DNA from: JBDKGV01 sp039798005
GTDB taxonomy: Bacteria > Fibrobacterota > Fibrobacteria > UBA5070
DNA length: 15,179 nt
Reading direction: 5' to 3'
Assembly (NCBI GenBank): GCA_039798005.1
Contig: JBDKGV010000072.1
Coordinates: 1-15,179, forward strand
Each line of letters opens with the position of its first letter. Within the stretch, counting starts at the first letter, position 1. Both the position numbers and the translations under genes were made by a program. This document shows positions 1-6,139 of this stretch, in pieces. The notes under the pieces were generated by a model that had not been told where the DNA came from, did not search any database, and was given only the letters and a program-made list of their open reading frames with translations.

Positions 1-195
1 GACCATGCCTTTCAAAGAATGAGCCCTCGCAAGGACTCTCCCTTCGCATCGTTTGGTGGCTTTCGCCGCCGCTTCGTTGCTGAAGGGAGAACAAATATGG
101 GGGATTCCCGGCCCCATGTCAAGAGCACACCACAACTTTTTCACAAGAAGGCATCTGGCACCCCTCAGGCGCTTGGCATTTCCCATATTTGTGAA

Positions 196-564
196 ATGTC
201 CAACTCCGATCTGGTCTGGTCCTCCGACCCTGAACTGCGCAAGCAACTGCCCTCCGGCGCGATGGCCGGATCCCGGGCCCGCGGAGGCAAGCCCTCCGCT
301 CCGGCAACACCCGAGCGCAAGCATCTGCCCAAAGGTCCGTGCGTCTCCCTTGAGACTGCCGGCCGCAAAGGCAAGGGCGTCTCGCTGGTCACCGGACTTC
401 AGCTGGGCGAGGCGGCACTGGAAGAGCTGGGTAAGAAGCTCAAGGCTCTGTGCGGCACGGGTGGCACCGTGAAGGACGGCATCATCGAGATCCAAGGCGA
501 TCATCGCACCAAGATCCAAGACGCATTGGCCAAGCAGGGCATCTCGGTCCGGAAGATCGGATGA
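196..564 (+). CDS. yciH: SUI1/YciH-family translation initiation factor (eIF1-like)
   Basis: The predicted 122-aa protein belongs to the SUI1/eIF1 family, like E. coli YciH, which acts at the ribosome in start-site selection. A short variable N-terminus is followed by the SUI1 fold from about residue 45. Family hallmarks are the GRKGKGVSLVTGL stretch, the CGTGGTVKDG segment and the IEIQGDHR segment. The start at 196 (MSNSDLVWSS) aligns with how YciH proteins begin, but it lacks a clear Shine-Dalgarno sequence. The same frame is open back to base 1. An ATG at 97 has a good AAGGGAG site 7 nt upstream and would add 33 residues, so the start is uncertain. The stop overlaps the next gene's start by 4 nt (ATGA), indicating translational coupling to the methyltransferase. 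The start codon lies in possible alternative hairpins (see findings). The family call is firm; the physiological role of bacterial SUI1 proteins is not well established. Confidence 0.9.
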   Translation: MSNSDLVWSSDPELRKQLPSGAMAGSRARGGKPSAPATPERKHLPKGPCVSLETAGRKGKGVSLVTGLQLGEAALEELGKKLKALCGTGGTVKDGIIEIQGDHRTKIQDALAKQGISVRKIG

Positions 565-1793
565 CCCTCGAGGAACTGGGCTGGCTATGCGCCGACGGCT
601 TGGGGATTCTTGAACGCCTGCAGGCGACTTCAAGCACCGATGCCTTGGCCTTGGCCACTCGCCTGCGCAAGGAGCTGCCATCCGCACGGGCGCGATTGAT
701 CCAAGAACAGCTGGAGCTGCGCGAACGCGGCCGCGCCAAATTCGGCGACCGCGCTGCAGGCATGCTCTTCACGCGCCGATTGCTGGAACAAGCCACCGGC
801 ATGCAAGTTGCCCGACACAAGGCAACACGACTGGCCGCCTTCGCGGCCACGCAGACTTCCGTTGAGTTCGGGGACCTGTGTTGCGGCAGCGGCGGCGACG
901 CCCTCGCATTTGCGGAGGCCGGCCTCTCCCCGATCCTCTGCGACCTCGACCCGGTCGCGCTGGGCCTGGCCCGGCACAACCTCTCGGTCGCGGGTTTCGA
1001 GGCCCGATCCTTCGAAACGCGCCTGCCGGAACTCCCCTTCACGCCAACCCTGTTCCATCTCGATCCCGACCGGCGCACCCAAGGACGTGAGTCCGGCGAG
1101 GATCGCTGGGACGCCAAGGGCCTCTCGCCCAACCCCTCGGAAATACGACAAATTCTGTCAATTTGCCCGAATGGCGTGATCAAGCTCTCGCCGGGAACAC
1201 CGCCCGAAGCACTGGAGATCGCATGCGAGCGCGAGTTCGTGGGCGTGCGCGACGAAGCGAGGGAATTGCTCCTTTGGTGCGGCACCTTGGGCGACCCAGC
1301 GATCGTGAAGGTCTCGGAATACGCCGCAGACGGCTCCTGCGAGACTTGGAGCACACGTGCAAGCGCCATGGAGGACGCCTTCTCGGACGACCCTGCCGAA
1401 GAACCGGGCGCTTACCTGCACGAGCCGGTGAAGGCGCTGGTGCGCAGTCACCTCTTTGCGGCATACGGTCAGGAATGCGGACTTTCCCTCCTGGACAATT
1501 CAATCGCATGGCTCACCGGAAGCCGCGAATTCAGGAGCGGGCTGCTCAAGAGCTATCGGGTGCTTGCCCATGCGCCGCTTGCCAAGGGCACCGAGGCTGG
1601 ACTTTTCCGGGAGACGGGCCGTTCCTGCCGTGCCGTCAAGAAGCGCGGCGTGGCCGTGGTTCCCGAGGCCGCCCAGAAGCAGCTTCGCAGCTTCGAGGGG
1701 GAGCCGGCGATCCTGGCCTATTTCCGGGTACGCGGCCGCAAGTGGTGCGCCGTGCTGGAGCCCATGACCGGGACCATTCTCGCGGGGGATTGA
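561..1793 (+). CDS. Class I SAM-dependent methyltransferase with C-terminal THUMP-like domain
   Basis: This predicted 410-aa protein has a helical N-terminus and a Rossmann methyltransferase core. SAM-binding motif I is FGDLCCGSGGD at residues 103-113, followed by an acidic LCDLDP motif near 127-131. The catalytic-type motif is LDPDRR at 167-172, corresponding to the DPP/DPxRR loop of this family. The preceding segment with MLFTRRLLEQATG and the C-terminal part (about 320-408), ending in the RVRGRKW region, match proteins annotated as THUMP-like-domain methyltransferases. RNA methylation is therefore likely, but the substrate is unknown. The ATG at 561 overlaps the yciH stop (561-564), and GGAAG lies 5 nt upstream. 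A longer in-frame start at 450 would overlap yciH heavily and is rejected. Pairing with a translation factor fits an RNA or ribosome role; that is inference from context. Confidence 0.87.
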   Translation: MTLEELGWLCADGLGILERLQATSSTDALALATRLRKELPSARARLIQEQLELRERGRAKFGDRAAGMLFTRRLLEQATGMQVARHKATRLAAFAATQTSVEFGDLCCGSGGDALAFAEAGLSPILCDLDPVALGLARHNLSVAGFEARSFETRLPELPFTPTLFHLDPDRRTQGRESGEDRWDAKGLSPNPSEIRQILSICPNGVIKLSPGTPPEALEIACEREFVGVRDEARELLLWCGTLGDPAIVKVSEYAADGSCETWSTRASAMEDAFSDDPAEEPGAYLHEPVKALVRSHLFAAYGQECGLSLLDNSIAWLTGSREFRSGLLKSYRVLAHAPLAKGTEAGLFRETGRSCRAVKKRGVAVVPEAAQKQLRSFEGEPAILAYFRVRGRKWCAVLEPMTGTILAGD

Positions 1794-1851
1794 ACCACGA
1801 TCAAGTGACACGTGGTGTTGACTGGACTCCAACAGTTCCTTTTCCACTCCC

Positions 1852-1881
1852 TTGGCCAGGAACAACTTGGCGGGCTATACT
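1852..1881 (+). promoter_or_regulatory. Predicted sigma70-type promoter for the 59-aa gene
   Basis: A -35-like TTGGCC at 1852-1857 and a -10-like TATACT at 1876-1881 are separated by 18 bp. This places a start site near 1888-1890, directly at the palindrome at 1890-1913. The only gene downstream before a terminator is the small ORF at 1943. The match is visible in sequence; activity is inferred. Confidence 0.55.
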
Positions 1882-1889
1882 GGAGGCAT

Positions 1890-1913
1890 GATCAAGTGAC
1901 GCAACACTTGATC
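1890..1913. promoter_or_regulatory. Perfect 9-bp inverted repeat (operator or 5'-UTR hairpin)
   Basis: GATCAAGTG (1890-1898) and CACTTGATC (1905-1913) are perfect inverted repeats around a 6-nt centre. The element begins about where transcription from the 1852-1881 promoter should start. It could be an operator for a dimeric repressor or a 5'-end hairpin in the mRNA. A further copy of the half-site GATCAAGTG lies at 1799-1807, just after the methyltransferase stop. A GGAGG followed closely by ATG-ATC-AAG-TGA (1888-1899) also gives a three-codon reading frame inside the left arm, but the spacing is too short for good initiation. Confidence 0.6.
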
Positions 1914-1942
1914 TGCCAAATTGGATCGCCAAGGAGAGCGCC

Positions 1943-2122
1943 ATGTTGGACATCGAATCGATCGCTTGGGCCGTGACGGAACACCAGGCCAAGCCGACAG
2001 CCCAGCAAAAAGTCCATTTCGCCACCGGTGACGTTTCCTTGGTTCAGGCCAAAGGCTTCCGTTTCGAACGCGTCGCCGCCGCCTCCCAGGAAAATCCCCA
2101 CGGCCTGTGGATCATGCGCTGA
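1943..2122 (+). CDS. Small hypothetical protein (59 aa)
   Basis: I do not recognise this protein. It begins MLDIESIAWAVTEHQ and ends NPHGLWIMR, with no signal peptide, membrane segment or cysteine. The mixed polar composition suggests a small soluble cytoplasmic protein. Support for a real gene is contextual. An excellent Shine-Dalgarno AAGGAGAG (1931-1938) lies 4 nt before the ATG. A good promoter and a perfect palindrome lie upstream. An intrinsic terminator begins 22 nt after the stop. Together these make a complete single-gene transcription unit between the methyltransferase and argG. Its size is below common gene-calling cut-offs, so it is easily missed. The alternative is that the transcript acts as a regulatory RNA. 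Confidence 0.6.
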   Translation: MLDIESIAWAVTEHQAKPTAQQKVHFATGDVSLVQAKGFRFERVAAASQENPHGLWIMR

Positions 2123-2144
2123 ACTTCATCAAACGGCATGAATC

Positions 2145-2178
2145 AAGAAGGCCCCCTCCATGCGGAGAGGGCCTTCTT
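2145..2178 (+). terminator. Intrinsic terminator after the 59-aa gene
   Basis: A 15-bp stem with one mismatch is formed by 2145-2159 (AAGAAGGCCCCCTCC) and 2164-2178 (GGAGAGGGCCTTCTT) around an ATGC loop. A short ATTTT run follows on the + strand. On the other strand, which would stop readthrough from argG, the A-rich left flank gives a weak T-rich tail, so it may work in both directions. Confidence 0.8.
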
Positions 2179-2289
2179 CATTTTCGCCGTAAATCCCAGC
2201 GCCCCGAACTCACCTAAACGGGCAAGATCGGGGATGCAGTCGATGGTCTAGGACCGGAGTCGTACTGTTACGTACAGCGAGCGGTCCGC

Positions 2290-2307
2290 GGGGCGAGAAT
2301 TCGCCCC
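2290..2307 (-). terminator. Possible hairpin terminator downstream of argG
   Basis: GGGGCGA (2290-2296) and TCGCCCC (2301-2307) form a perfect 7-bp GC-rich stem with a GAAT loop, 12 nt after the argG stop. There is no U-tract after it on the minus strand, so it may be an RNA 3'-end stabiliser or a weak terminator. A second wider hairpin is possible at CCCCGA (2202-2207) with TCGGGG (2228-2233). Nothing else convincing lies in the 197 nt between the 59-aa gene and argG. Confidence 0.4.
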
Positions 2308-2319
2308 GAGATCGTCCGC

Positions 2320-3693
2320 TTAGAACTTGACCGGGGACTTCTTGCCCAACTTCAGGTTCCGCACCTTCATGGGAAGGCTGAAGCAACGGATGAAGCCGGT
2401 GGCGTCCTTCTGGTCATACATCTCGACGTCCGAGAAGCCGCCCAGGTCGGCGTCATAGATGGAGAACGGGCTTTCCACACCGGCAAGCGTGGTGTTGCCC
2501 TTGTAGAGCTTGAGCTTGACGGTGCCGGTGACGACCTTCTGGGTCTCGTTCACGAAGGCGTCCAGCGACTGGCGCAGCGGGGCGAACCAGCGGCCGTCGT
2601 AGACGATGTCGGCGTACACATCGGCCACGCGGCGCTTCTCGCGCAGGGTGTCGCGATCCAGCACCAGCTGCTCGAGCCAGTCGTGGGCGGCGTACAGGAT
2701 GGTGCCTCCCGGGGTCTCGTAGACGCCGCGGCTCTTGAGGCCCACGAGCCGGTTCTCGACCATGTCAAGCAAACCGACGCCGTGCTTGGCACCGATGGCA
2801 TTCAGGGTCTCAAGCAGCTCGACGGCGCCCAGCTTCTTGCCGTCGACCGACACGGGGATGCCCTTGTCGAAACCGACGGTGACGTACTCGCCCTTGGAGG
2901 GGGCCTTCTCGGGGGGATTGGTCCAGCGCAGCATCTCGAAGCCGTGCTCGTTCTCCGGGTGCTCGAGCTTGCCGCCCTCGTGGGAGACGTGCCAGAGGTT
3001 CGCGTCCTCGGAGTAGATCTTCTTCTTGGTCGCAGTGACCGGGATCTTGTGCAGGTTCGCGTAGTCGATCGCCTCTTCGCGGGAGGTGATGGTCCAGTTG
3101 GGGTCCTTCCACGGGGCCACGATCTGGAGGGTCGGATCGATGGCGGTGTAGGTCAGTTCGAAGCGGACCTGGTCGTTGCCCTTGCCGGTGGCGCCATGGC
3201 CGACCGCGTCGCAACCTTCCTTCTGAGCGACCAGCACCTGGTGCTTGGCGATCACGGGGCGGGCAAACGAGGTGCCCAGCAGGTACACGCCTTCGTAGCG
3301 GGCGCCGGCCTTGAGCGTGGGCCAGACGTACTCCTCGATGAACTCCTTGCGCAGATCCAGCACGATGCACTTCACGGCGCCGGTGGCGATGGCCTTCTTG
3401 ATCAAGGGCTCGGTTTCCACAGCGCCCTGGCCGATGTCGGCGGCGTAGGCCACGACCTCGCAGCCGTAGGTCTCCTTGAGCCAAGTGATCATGATGGAGG
3501 TATCCAAGCCACCCGAGTACGCGAGGCAGACCTTCTTCGGGGCCTTGACGCCGTTCACGTAGAGGATCGCCTCCTCCTTGACGGCCTTCGGGGCCTTTGC
3601 CTTCGGGGCGGCGGCGGGCTTGGCGGCAGCCGGAGCCTTCTTCGCGGCAGGGGCCTTGGCGGCAGGAGCCTTCGTGGCGGCAGTCTTGGACAT
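2320..3693 (-). CDS. argG: Argininosuccinate synthase with Ala/Lys/Pro-rich N-terminal extension
   Basis: ArgG joins citrulline and aspartate using ATP to make argininosuccinate, the penultimate step of arginine synthesis in the cytoplasm. The N-type ATP pyrophosphatase loop SGGLDTS is at residues 60-66 within KKVCLAYSGGLDTS. Further ArgG hallmarks are AYAADIGQG, the GHGATGKGNDQVRFE segment and a C-terminal region containing YDQKDATGFI. The chosen ATG (MSKTAATK) has AAGGAA about 8 nt upstream and yields 457 aa. Typical ArgG is near 400 aa and begins almost at the PP-loop strand. The extra roughly 50 residues are mostly Ala, Lys and Pro (residues 2-39). The frame continues to an ATG at 3819, but that adds non-family sequence with no better ribosome site. 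No partner arg genes are adjacent. I saw no convincing promoter or ARG box in 3694-3957. Confidence 0.95.
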   Translation of the reverse strand: MSKTAATKAPAAKAPAAKKAPAAAKPAAAPKAKAPKAVKEEAILYVNGVKAPKKVCLAYSGGLDTSIMITWLKETYGCEVVAYAADIGQGAVETEPLIKKAIATGAVKCIVLDLRKEFIEEYVWPTLKAGARYEGVYLLGTSFARPVIAKHQVLVAQKEGCDAVGHGATGKGNDQVRFELTYTAIDPTLQIVAPWKDPNWTITSREEAIDYANLHKIPVTATKKKIYSEDANLWHVSHEGGKLEHPENEHGFEMLRWTNPPEKAPSKGEYVTVGFDKGIPVSVDGKKLGAVELLETLNAIGAKHGVGLLDMVENRLVGLKSRGVYETPGGTILYAAHDWLEQLVLDRDTLREKRRVADVYADIVYDGRWFAPLRQSLDAFVNETQKVVTGTVKLKLYKGNTTLAGVESPFSIYDADLGGFSDVEMYDQKDATGFIRCFSLPMKVRNLKLGKKSPVKF

Positions 3694-3957
3694 TCTCGGT
3701 TTCCTTGTGGAAGGAGGGTTCTGACGAAAGGCGCAAAGGTAAGTCCCGCACTGCATGCTGACCACCACCGCAGTGTTTCCGTTTCGCAATGATCGGAGCG
3801 CCTGCACTGACCTCGCCATGGCGAAGCCAGCGCACCGGGCTGCCTGCCAAGCCTCGGCGATGCCGGGGTCTTGGGCCTCCCGGCCGGCATCCCTGGCGCG
3901 CTACCCCCTGCTCGCGCGGCTCCCTACCGGATCCTGACGCGTTCTACCTTTCGCGCG

Positions 3958-4575
3958 ATGTCCTCACGCATCCTCCCGCGTCTGTTCTTGGCCTTCTTCT
4001 GGCTCAGCTTCCTTGCCTTGGTTCGCCATCCCCCTTACCCCGCCGAGATGGCCCTGCAGCACGTGCCCACCGTGGTCTTCGGCCTGTGGCTGTCGTGGCG
4101 CACTTGGAGACGCCCGCTGGACACCTTCACCATGTCGCTCCTGTTGGCCTTTGCTTGCCTGCACATGGTGGCGGCCCGCTGGATCTACTCCTACGTCCCC
4201 TACGAGGCCTGGTTCCAAGGCCTTTTCGGATGGTCCCCCAGCGCCACCTTTGGCTGGACGCGCAACCACTTCGATCGCTTGGTCCATTTCGCTTACGGCC
4301 TGTTGCTGTTCCGACCTTTCCGTCTTTCGTGGGGGCGCTTGGCACGCAGCCAGGGCGCAAGCCGCGTGATCGCCTGGGAATTCATCCTGGCCTCGAGCCT
4401 GCTCTACGAACTCTTCGAATGGGGACTCACCCTTTTCCTGTCGCCGGGAGACGCCGAGAACTACAACGGCCAGCAAGGGGATCTGTTCGACGCCCAGAAG
4501 GACATGGCCTTGGCCGCCTTGGGTGGCATGATGGCGTGGGGCCTTTCCTTGATCGCAACCCCTCGAAAATCCTGA
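3958..4575 (+). CDS. YjdF/DUF2238-family integral membrane protein
   Basis: This predicted 205-aa protein has about six hydrophobic segments, near residues 5-22, 35-50, 57-76, 108-121, 137-160 and 183-200. Features typical of the DUF2238 (E. coli YjdF) family are NHFDRLVHFAYGLLL (103-117), the YELFEW motif (150-155) and GDLFDAQKDM (174-183) before the last helix. The conserved His, Asp and Glu residues in the membrane suggest a polar or metal site, but the family has no established function. The ATG at 3958 (MSSRILP) gives the normal length for the family. An earlier in-frame ATG at 3871 would add a Pro/Arg-rich stretch before the first helix and is less likely. No clear Shine-Dalgarno is visible. 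It reads away from argG and sits 97 nt upstream of the yecH-like gene. Confidence 0.82.
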   Translation: MSSRILPRLFLAFFWLSFLALVRHPPYPAEMALQHVPTVVFGLWLSWRTWRRPLDTFTMSLLLAFACLHMVAARWIYSYVPYEAWFQGLFGWSPSATFGWTRNHFDRLVHFAYGLLLFRPFRLSWGRLARSQGASRVIAWEFILASSLLYELFEWGLTLFLSPGDAENYNGQQGDLFDAQKDMALAALGGMMAWGLSLIATPRKS

Positions 4576-4589
4576 CCGCTCCGCCGCAC

Positions 4590-4618
4590 TTGCCTTCCCG
4601 GGATTGAGACTCTATATT
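4590..4618 (+). promoter_or_regulatory. Predicted sigma70-type promoter for the yecH-like gene
   Basis: TTGCCT (4590-4595) and TATATT (4613-4618) are separated by an optimal 17 bp. The start site would be near 4625, about 48 nt before the ATG at 4673. This rules out the longer reading frame that begins at 4604, because that start codon would lie upstream of the -10 element. Confidence 0.6.
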
Positions 4619-4672
4619 AGAGATATTCAGATCCAAAGAAATTCATATCACTTTGTACGAAAAGAGCTGCTC

Positions 4673-4942
4673 ATGGTCGTCGAAAGCATCCACGGACACG
4701 AAGTCATCAACATGGTCATCGCATCGGGCCGTCGCTGGGGCCGCCAAGAGCTGGTCGCCAAGATCGCCGAGCTGCATGGGGCCGAAGCCCGTTTCCACAC
4801 CTGCTCCGCCCAAGGCCTGACCGGCGAAGGCTTGGTCTCCTTCTTGGACGGCAAGGGCAAGTTCATCGAAAGCGAAGAAGGTCTGTCGTTTGACGAGTCC
4901 AAGCTGTGCGGCCACGGGGACCACGAGCACCATCACGACTAG
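4673..4942 (+). CDS. yecH: YecH-family metal-binding protein
   Basis: The 89-aa product closely resembles E. coli YecH, a small protein annotated as metal-binding. Conserved blocks are SIHGHEVINMVIASG (5-19), ARFHTCSAQG (39-48) and the SFLDGKGKFI region (56-65), then a conserved Cys (79). Candidate ligands are H7, H9, H42, C44 and C79. Here the tail is also unusually His-rich (GHGDHEHHHD), which may strengthen metal binding. The start at 4673 matches the family start and follows the promoter at 4590-4618; the Shine-Dalgarno is weak (AAGAG). The TAG stop overlaps the stop of the convergent FISUMP gene inside the palindrome CTAG. The metal and the cellular role are unknown. Confidence 0.88.
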   Translation: MVVESIHGHEVINMVIASGRRWGRQELVAKIAELHGAEARFHTCSAQGLTGEGLVSFLDGKGKFIESEEGLSFDESKLCGHGDHEHHHD

Positions 4943-6021
4943 TCTTTAGCGCACCGCACCGAGAGCGCTTCCAGCTTGGAAGCCGCGATCGTCTCGAAGA
5001 ATGGCAACTGGAAGTGAGTGCGACGGGACCACGCCTGTGTCGCATCGAATTCCTGCGCACTCAGATAAAAGGTCATCATGCCAGCAAGGCTTGAAGAGGC
5101 GTTCACGGTACGCCGCCCGCTCGGCTTGCTCCCAAAACCAAATTCATCCGAGCCGTTGCCGCTGATGCCCCCGTACGGCCACCAGCCTTGAAGCGTCTTG
5201 GCTGCCGCACCCGCATTTTGAACACCTCCCATCGTGTCGATCAAGCGGTTCCACTCGAGAGAAGTAGGCACATGCCATCCGGTCGGGCAGATCCCCTTGT
5301 GCTTGGTGGTCACCAATGTTGAGCAGGAGCGCGTCGAGCAGGAATCGCCAAGGCCCATTGCTGCCGTCCACGAGTACAGTCGGCCGTATTTGCTTGCACT
5401 GTCTGGATTGTTTCCATACTCCCAGGAGCTGTCCGCCAAGGCGTGCAGGTTTTGCGCCATCCATTCATCATCCCCGATCTTTCGGGTACGGTAAACCCTA
5501 CCGTCGCGACCATCCATGAAATGCCCGTAGACAAGCGCAGGATTTGCGAACGAGTCCAAGGTCCGGACAATCGCAGGTCGATCGAAAACCGAAACCGTAT
5601 CCCGCAGAAACACCCTGCCGTTTTTCGAGAACAGGAGCGTATCGGGATCAGCCTGGCGCACTCGAGCCGCCGATCCCGTCCCCCGCTGCTCCCCGATGGA
5701 GCGCGTGATGGCTTCACGCCCCAGAAGGTCGTACCCTGAAAAGTGGACACCCAAGCGTCCGCCATCCAAGAACAGATTCCCGGAAACCATCTGACGTTTG
5801 TGATTTGCCTTCATTCCCGTGACTTCGGCTTGAATGACCCAGTTTCCCTGCGCGTCCGTCACCGCATGTCCACCGAACCGGGCCAGACGTACGGTCACAT
5901 CAGGCACTCCAGCCATTCGACCATCGATCACCCTTCCCGAAAGCGAGGCCGCCTCACCAGCGCTCGGAAACAAGGTCAGGCAAGTCGTCGCAGTCAACAA
6001 CAAGGAACGAAAGAATCGCAC
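4939..6021 (-). CDS. Secreted FISUMP-domain protein with N-terminal regulatory-like beta domain
   Basis: The 360-aa precursor starts at GTG (6021) with GGAG 6 nt upstream. A signal peptide covers about residues 1-25 (RSLLLTATTCLTLFPSAGEA). Residues about 26-75 resemble a carboxypeptidase-regulatory-like/CNA-B-type beta sandwich (SGRVIDGRMAGVPDVTVRLA, then TDAQGNW). From about 169 to the end is the FISUMP domain (Fibrobacter succinogenes major paralogous domain). Its signatures are DGRVYRTRKIGDDEWMAQNL (173-192), YGRLYSW (212-218), GICPTGWHVPT (243-253), SDEFGF (291-296) and SVRCAKD at the terminus. Proteins of this type are exported and are thought to act at the cell surface, but no activity is established. 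Cysteines at 228, 233, 245 and 357 could form disulfides. An ATG slightly upstream at 6026 is out of frame. The gene ends tail-to-tail with yecH. Confidence 0.9.
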   Translation of the reverse strand: MRFFRSLLLTATTCLTLFPSAGEAASLSGRVIDGRMAGVPDVTVRLARFGGHAVTDAQGNWVIQAEVTGMKANHKRQMVSGNLFLDGGRLGVHFSGYDLLGREAITRSIGEQRGTGSAARVRQADPDTLLFSKNGRVFLRDTVSVFDRPAIVRTLDSFANPALVYGHFMDGRDGRVYRTRKIGDDEWMAQNLHALADSSWEYGNNPDSASKYGRLYSWTAAMGLGDSCSTRSCSTLVTTKHKGICPTGWHVPTSLEWNRLIDTMGGVQNAGAAAKTLQGWWPYGGISGNGSDEFGFGSKPSGRRTVNASSSLAGMMTFYLSAQEFDATQAWSRRTHFQLPFFETIAASKLEALSVRCAKD

Positions 6022-6101
6022 GGCATACTCCGGGGTTCAAGCAAATCGAATCGGGAGATCAAACAGGTTGCGGAAAGCAACTCACCGAGATCTGAACAGA
6101 A

Positions 6102-6129
6102 AAGATACTGAACAGTCTAGCGACTTCAA
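6102..6129 (-). promoter_or_regulatory. Possible promoter with direct repeats upstream of the FISUMP gene
   Basis: On the minus strand TTGAAG (6129-6124) and TATCTT (6107-6102) are 16 bp apart, about 80 nt before the GTG start. The octamer CTGAACAG (+ strand) occurs twice, at 6092-6099 and 6109-6116. The 17-bp period lets the two copies flank the -10 element, which would suit binding of a regulator. This suggests that the FISUMP gene is not simply a downstream part of the toxin-antitoxin operon. Confidence 0.35.
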
Positions 6130-6139
6130 TCCCCCCGGT

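Noticed and set aside
1..195. Separate gene at the left edge
   Set aside because: The only open frame is continuous with yciH from base 1. Family alignment places the conserved start at 196, and nothing else is recognisable.
482..1369. 295-aa open frame on the minus strand opposite the methyltransferase
   Set aside because: Ser/Arg-rich shadow frame with no motif or ribosome site; the + strand gene has clear SAM-binding motifs.
2683..3792. 369-aa open frame on the + strand opposite argG
   Set aside because: It is a Gly/Leu/Asp/Val-rich mirror of the high-GC argG codons with no domain, and argG is certain on the other strand.
3694..3819. Upstream ATG of argG adding 42 residues
   Set aside because: The added residues do not resemble ArgG and there is no better ribosome site. 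The ATG at 3693 has AAGGAA at suitable spacing.
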